Assembly: GCF_004137245.1 (NCBI RefSeq)
Contig: NZ_SDWS01000002.1
Span: 434,001-498,000, forward strand
Reading direction: 5' to 3'
DNA: 64,000 nt
From: Nocardioides glacieisoli
GTDB taxonomy: Bacteria; Actinomycetota; Actinomycetes; Propionibacteriales; Nocardioidaceae
The notes beneath the pieces are model-generated. The model saw only the letters and a list, made by a program, of their open reading frames with translations, was not told where the DNA came from and ran no database searches. The translations under genes were made by a program, and so were the position numbers. Positions 63,748 to 64,000 of the stretch are shown here, piece by piece (within the stretch, counting starts at the first letter, position 1; each line of letters opens with the position of its first letter).

Positions 63748-64000
63748 GCGACATCGATCCCACCGACGTCGAGGCGATCCGTGCCCAGCTCGAGCGCAAG
63801 CCCCGCGGCATCGACTCGATCGGCCACCGCTGCCCGTGCGGCAACCCCGACGTGGTCACGACGGAGCCGCGGCTGCCCGACGGCTCGCCGTTCCCGACGA
63901 CCTTCTACCTCACCTGCCCGCGCGCGGCCTCGCGCATCGGCACGCTCGAGGGCTCGCACGTGATGAAGGAGATGGAGGCACGGCTCGGCACCGACGAGGA
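63744..64000 (+). CDS. DUF501 protein (N-terminal part)
   Basis: The first 85 residues of a DUF501 protein, cut by the window edge. Visible family pattern: DVEAIRAQLERKPRGIDSIG, HRCPCGNPDVVTTEPRLPDG, then SPFPTTFYLTCPRAASRIGT and EGSHVMKEMEARLG. The four-Cys pattern (CPC, TCP) suggests metal binding. The family is always found beside eno and ftsB-like genes; its function is unknown. GTG start overlaps the previous stop. Confidence 0.9.
   Translation, partial: MSDIDPTDVEAIRAQLERKPRGIDSIGHRCPCGNPDVVTTEPRLPDGSPFPTTFYLTCPRAASRIGTLEGSHVMKEMEARLGTDE

Overview
The window looks like chromosomal DNA of a high-GC actinobacterium, most likely Nocardioides or a close relative. Pointers are strong G/C preference at third codon positions, many GTG starts, ATGA/GTGA stop-start overlaps, leaderless genes with a TAGGNT box 6-7 bases before the start codon, the coproporphyrin-type heme genes (hemE, hemG, hemQ), and housekeeping genes typical of the group (glmU-prs-rplY-pth, mfd-mazG-eno-ftsB-DUF501). 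The taxon is inferred from style and gene content only. I saw no insertion sequence, integrase, phage gene, rRNA or CRISPR array.

Layout. 0-11.6 kb: end of hemE, then a sulfonate-use cassette (LysR regulator, SsuD-like monooxygenase, two flavin reductases, MHS-family transporter), a DUF4349 lipoprotein, a NYN/LOTUS protein, hemG-hemQ, cysteine dioxygenase-rhodanese behind a long palindromic operator, a lipoprotein and msrB. 11.7-19 kb: stand-alone LigD-type polymerase and ATP-dependent DNA ligase genes, separated by a glycosyltransferase-Stealth fusion and a sulfotransferase-like gene. 19-22.5 kb: a four-gene ABC exporter operon. 22.5-27.4 kb: tRNA-Gln with a duplicated promoter and 5' end, a uridine-kinase-like gene, and a Baeyer-Villiger monooxygenase/SDR/hydrolase operon with a TetR gene. 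27.4-34.2 kb: glmU, prs, pepN, rplY, pth.

34.2-52 kb is the accessory heart. A 54-codon gene at 40284-40448 encodes a lasso-peptide precursor: its leader fits YxxPxLxxxGxxxxxT exactly, the predicted core starts at Gly21 with an Asp at core position 9, and it ends in nine glycines and a C-terminal Ser. Around it are the RRE protein (B1), a short cyclase (C), the leader peptidase (B2), an HPr-kinase-like protein (K), an ABC exporter (D), a nucleotidyltransferase, two glycosyltransferases, an acyl-AMP ligase, a degenerate LCP protein and a polyprenyl-phosphate sugar transferase. Next comes an operon of histidine kinase, response regulator and an asparagine-synthetase homologue whose active sites are all degenerate, with an orphan LuxR-type regulator divergent from it. 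Four transcription units of this region share one promoter motif (about TTTGGGGCATGA, 17-18 bases, TAGNNT), which suggests one regulon. The working picture, which is inference, is a phosphorylated and possibly glycosylated lasso peptide whose production is tied to cell-surface glycan synthesis.

52-64 kb returns to core genes: cysQ, a VOC protein, a lytic transglycosylase, an Ig-like secreted protein, mfd, a SurA-like lipoprotein, mazG, an AraC-type regulator, a secreted probable beta-propeller protein, eno, an FtsB-like protein and DUF501 (cut by the window edge). Many intergenic gaps carry long near-perfect hairpins, each with its own sequence.
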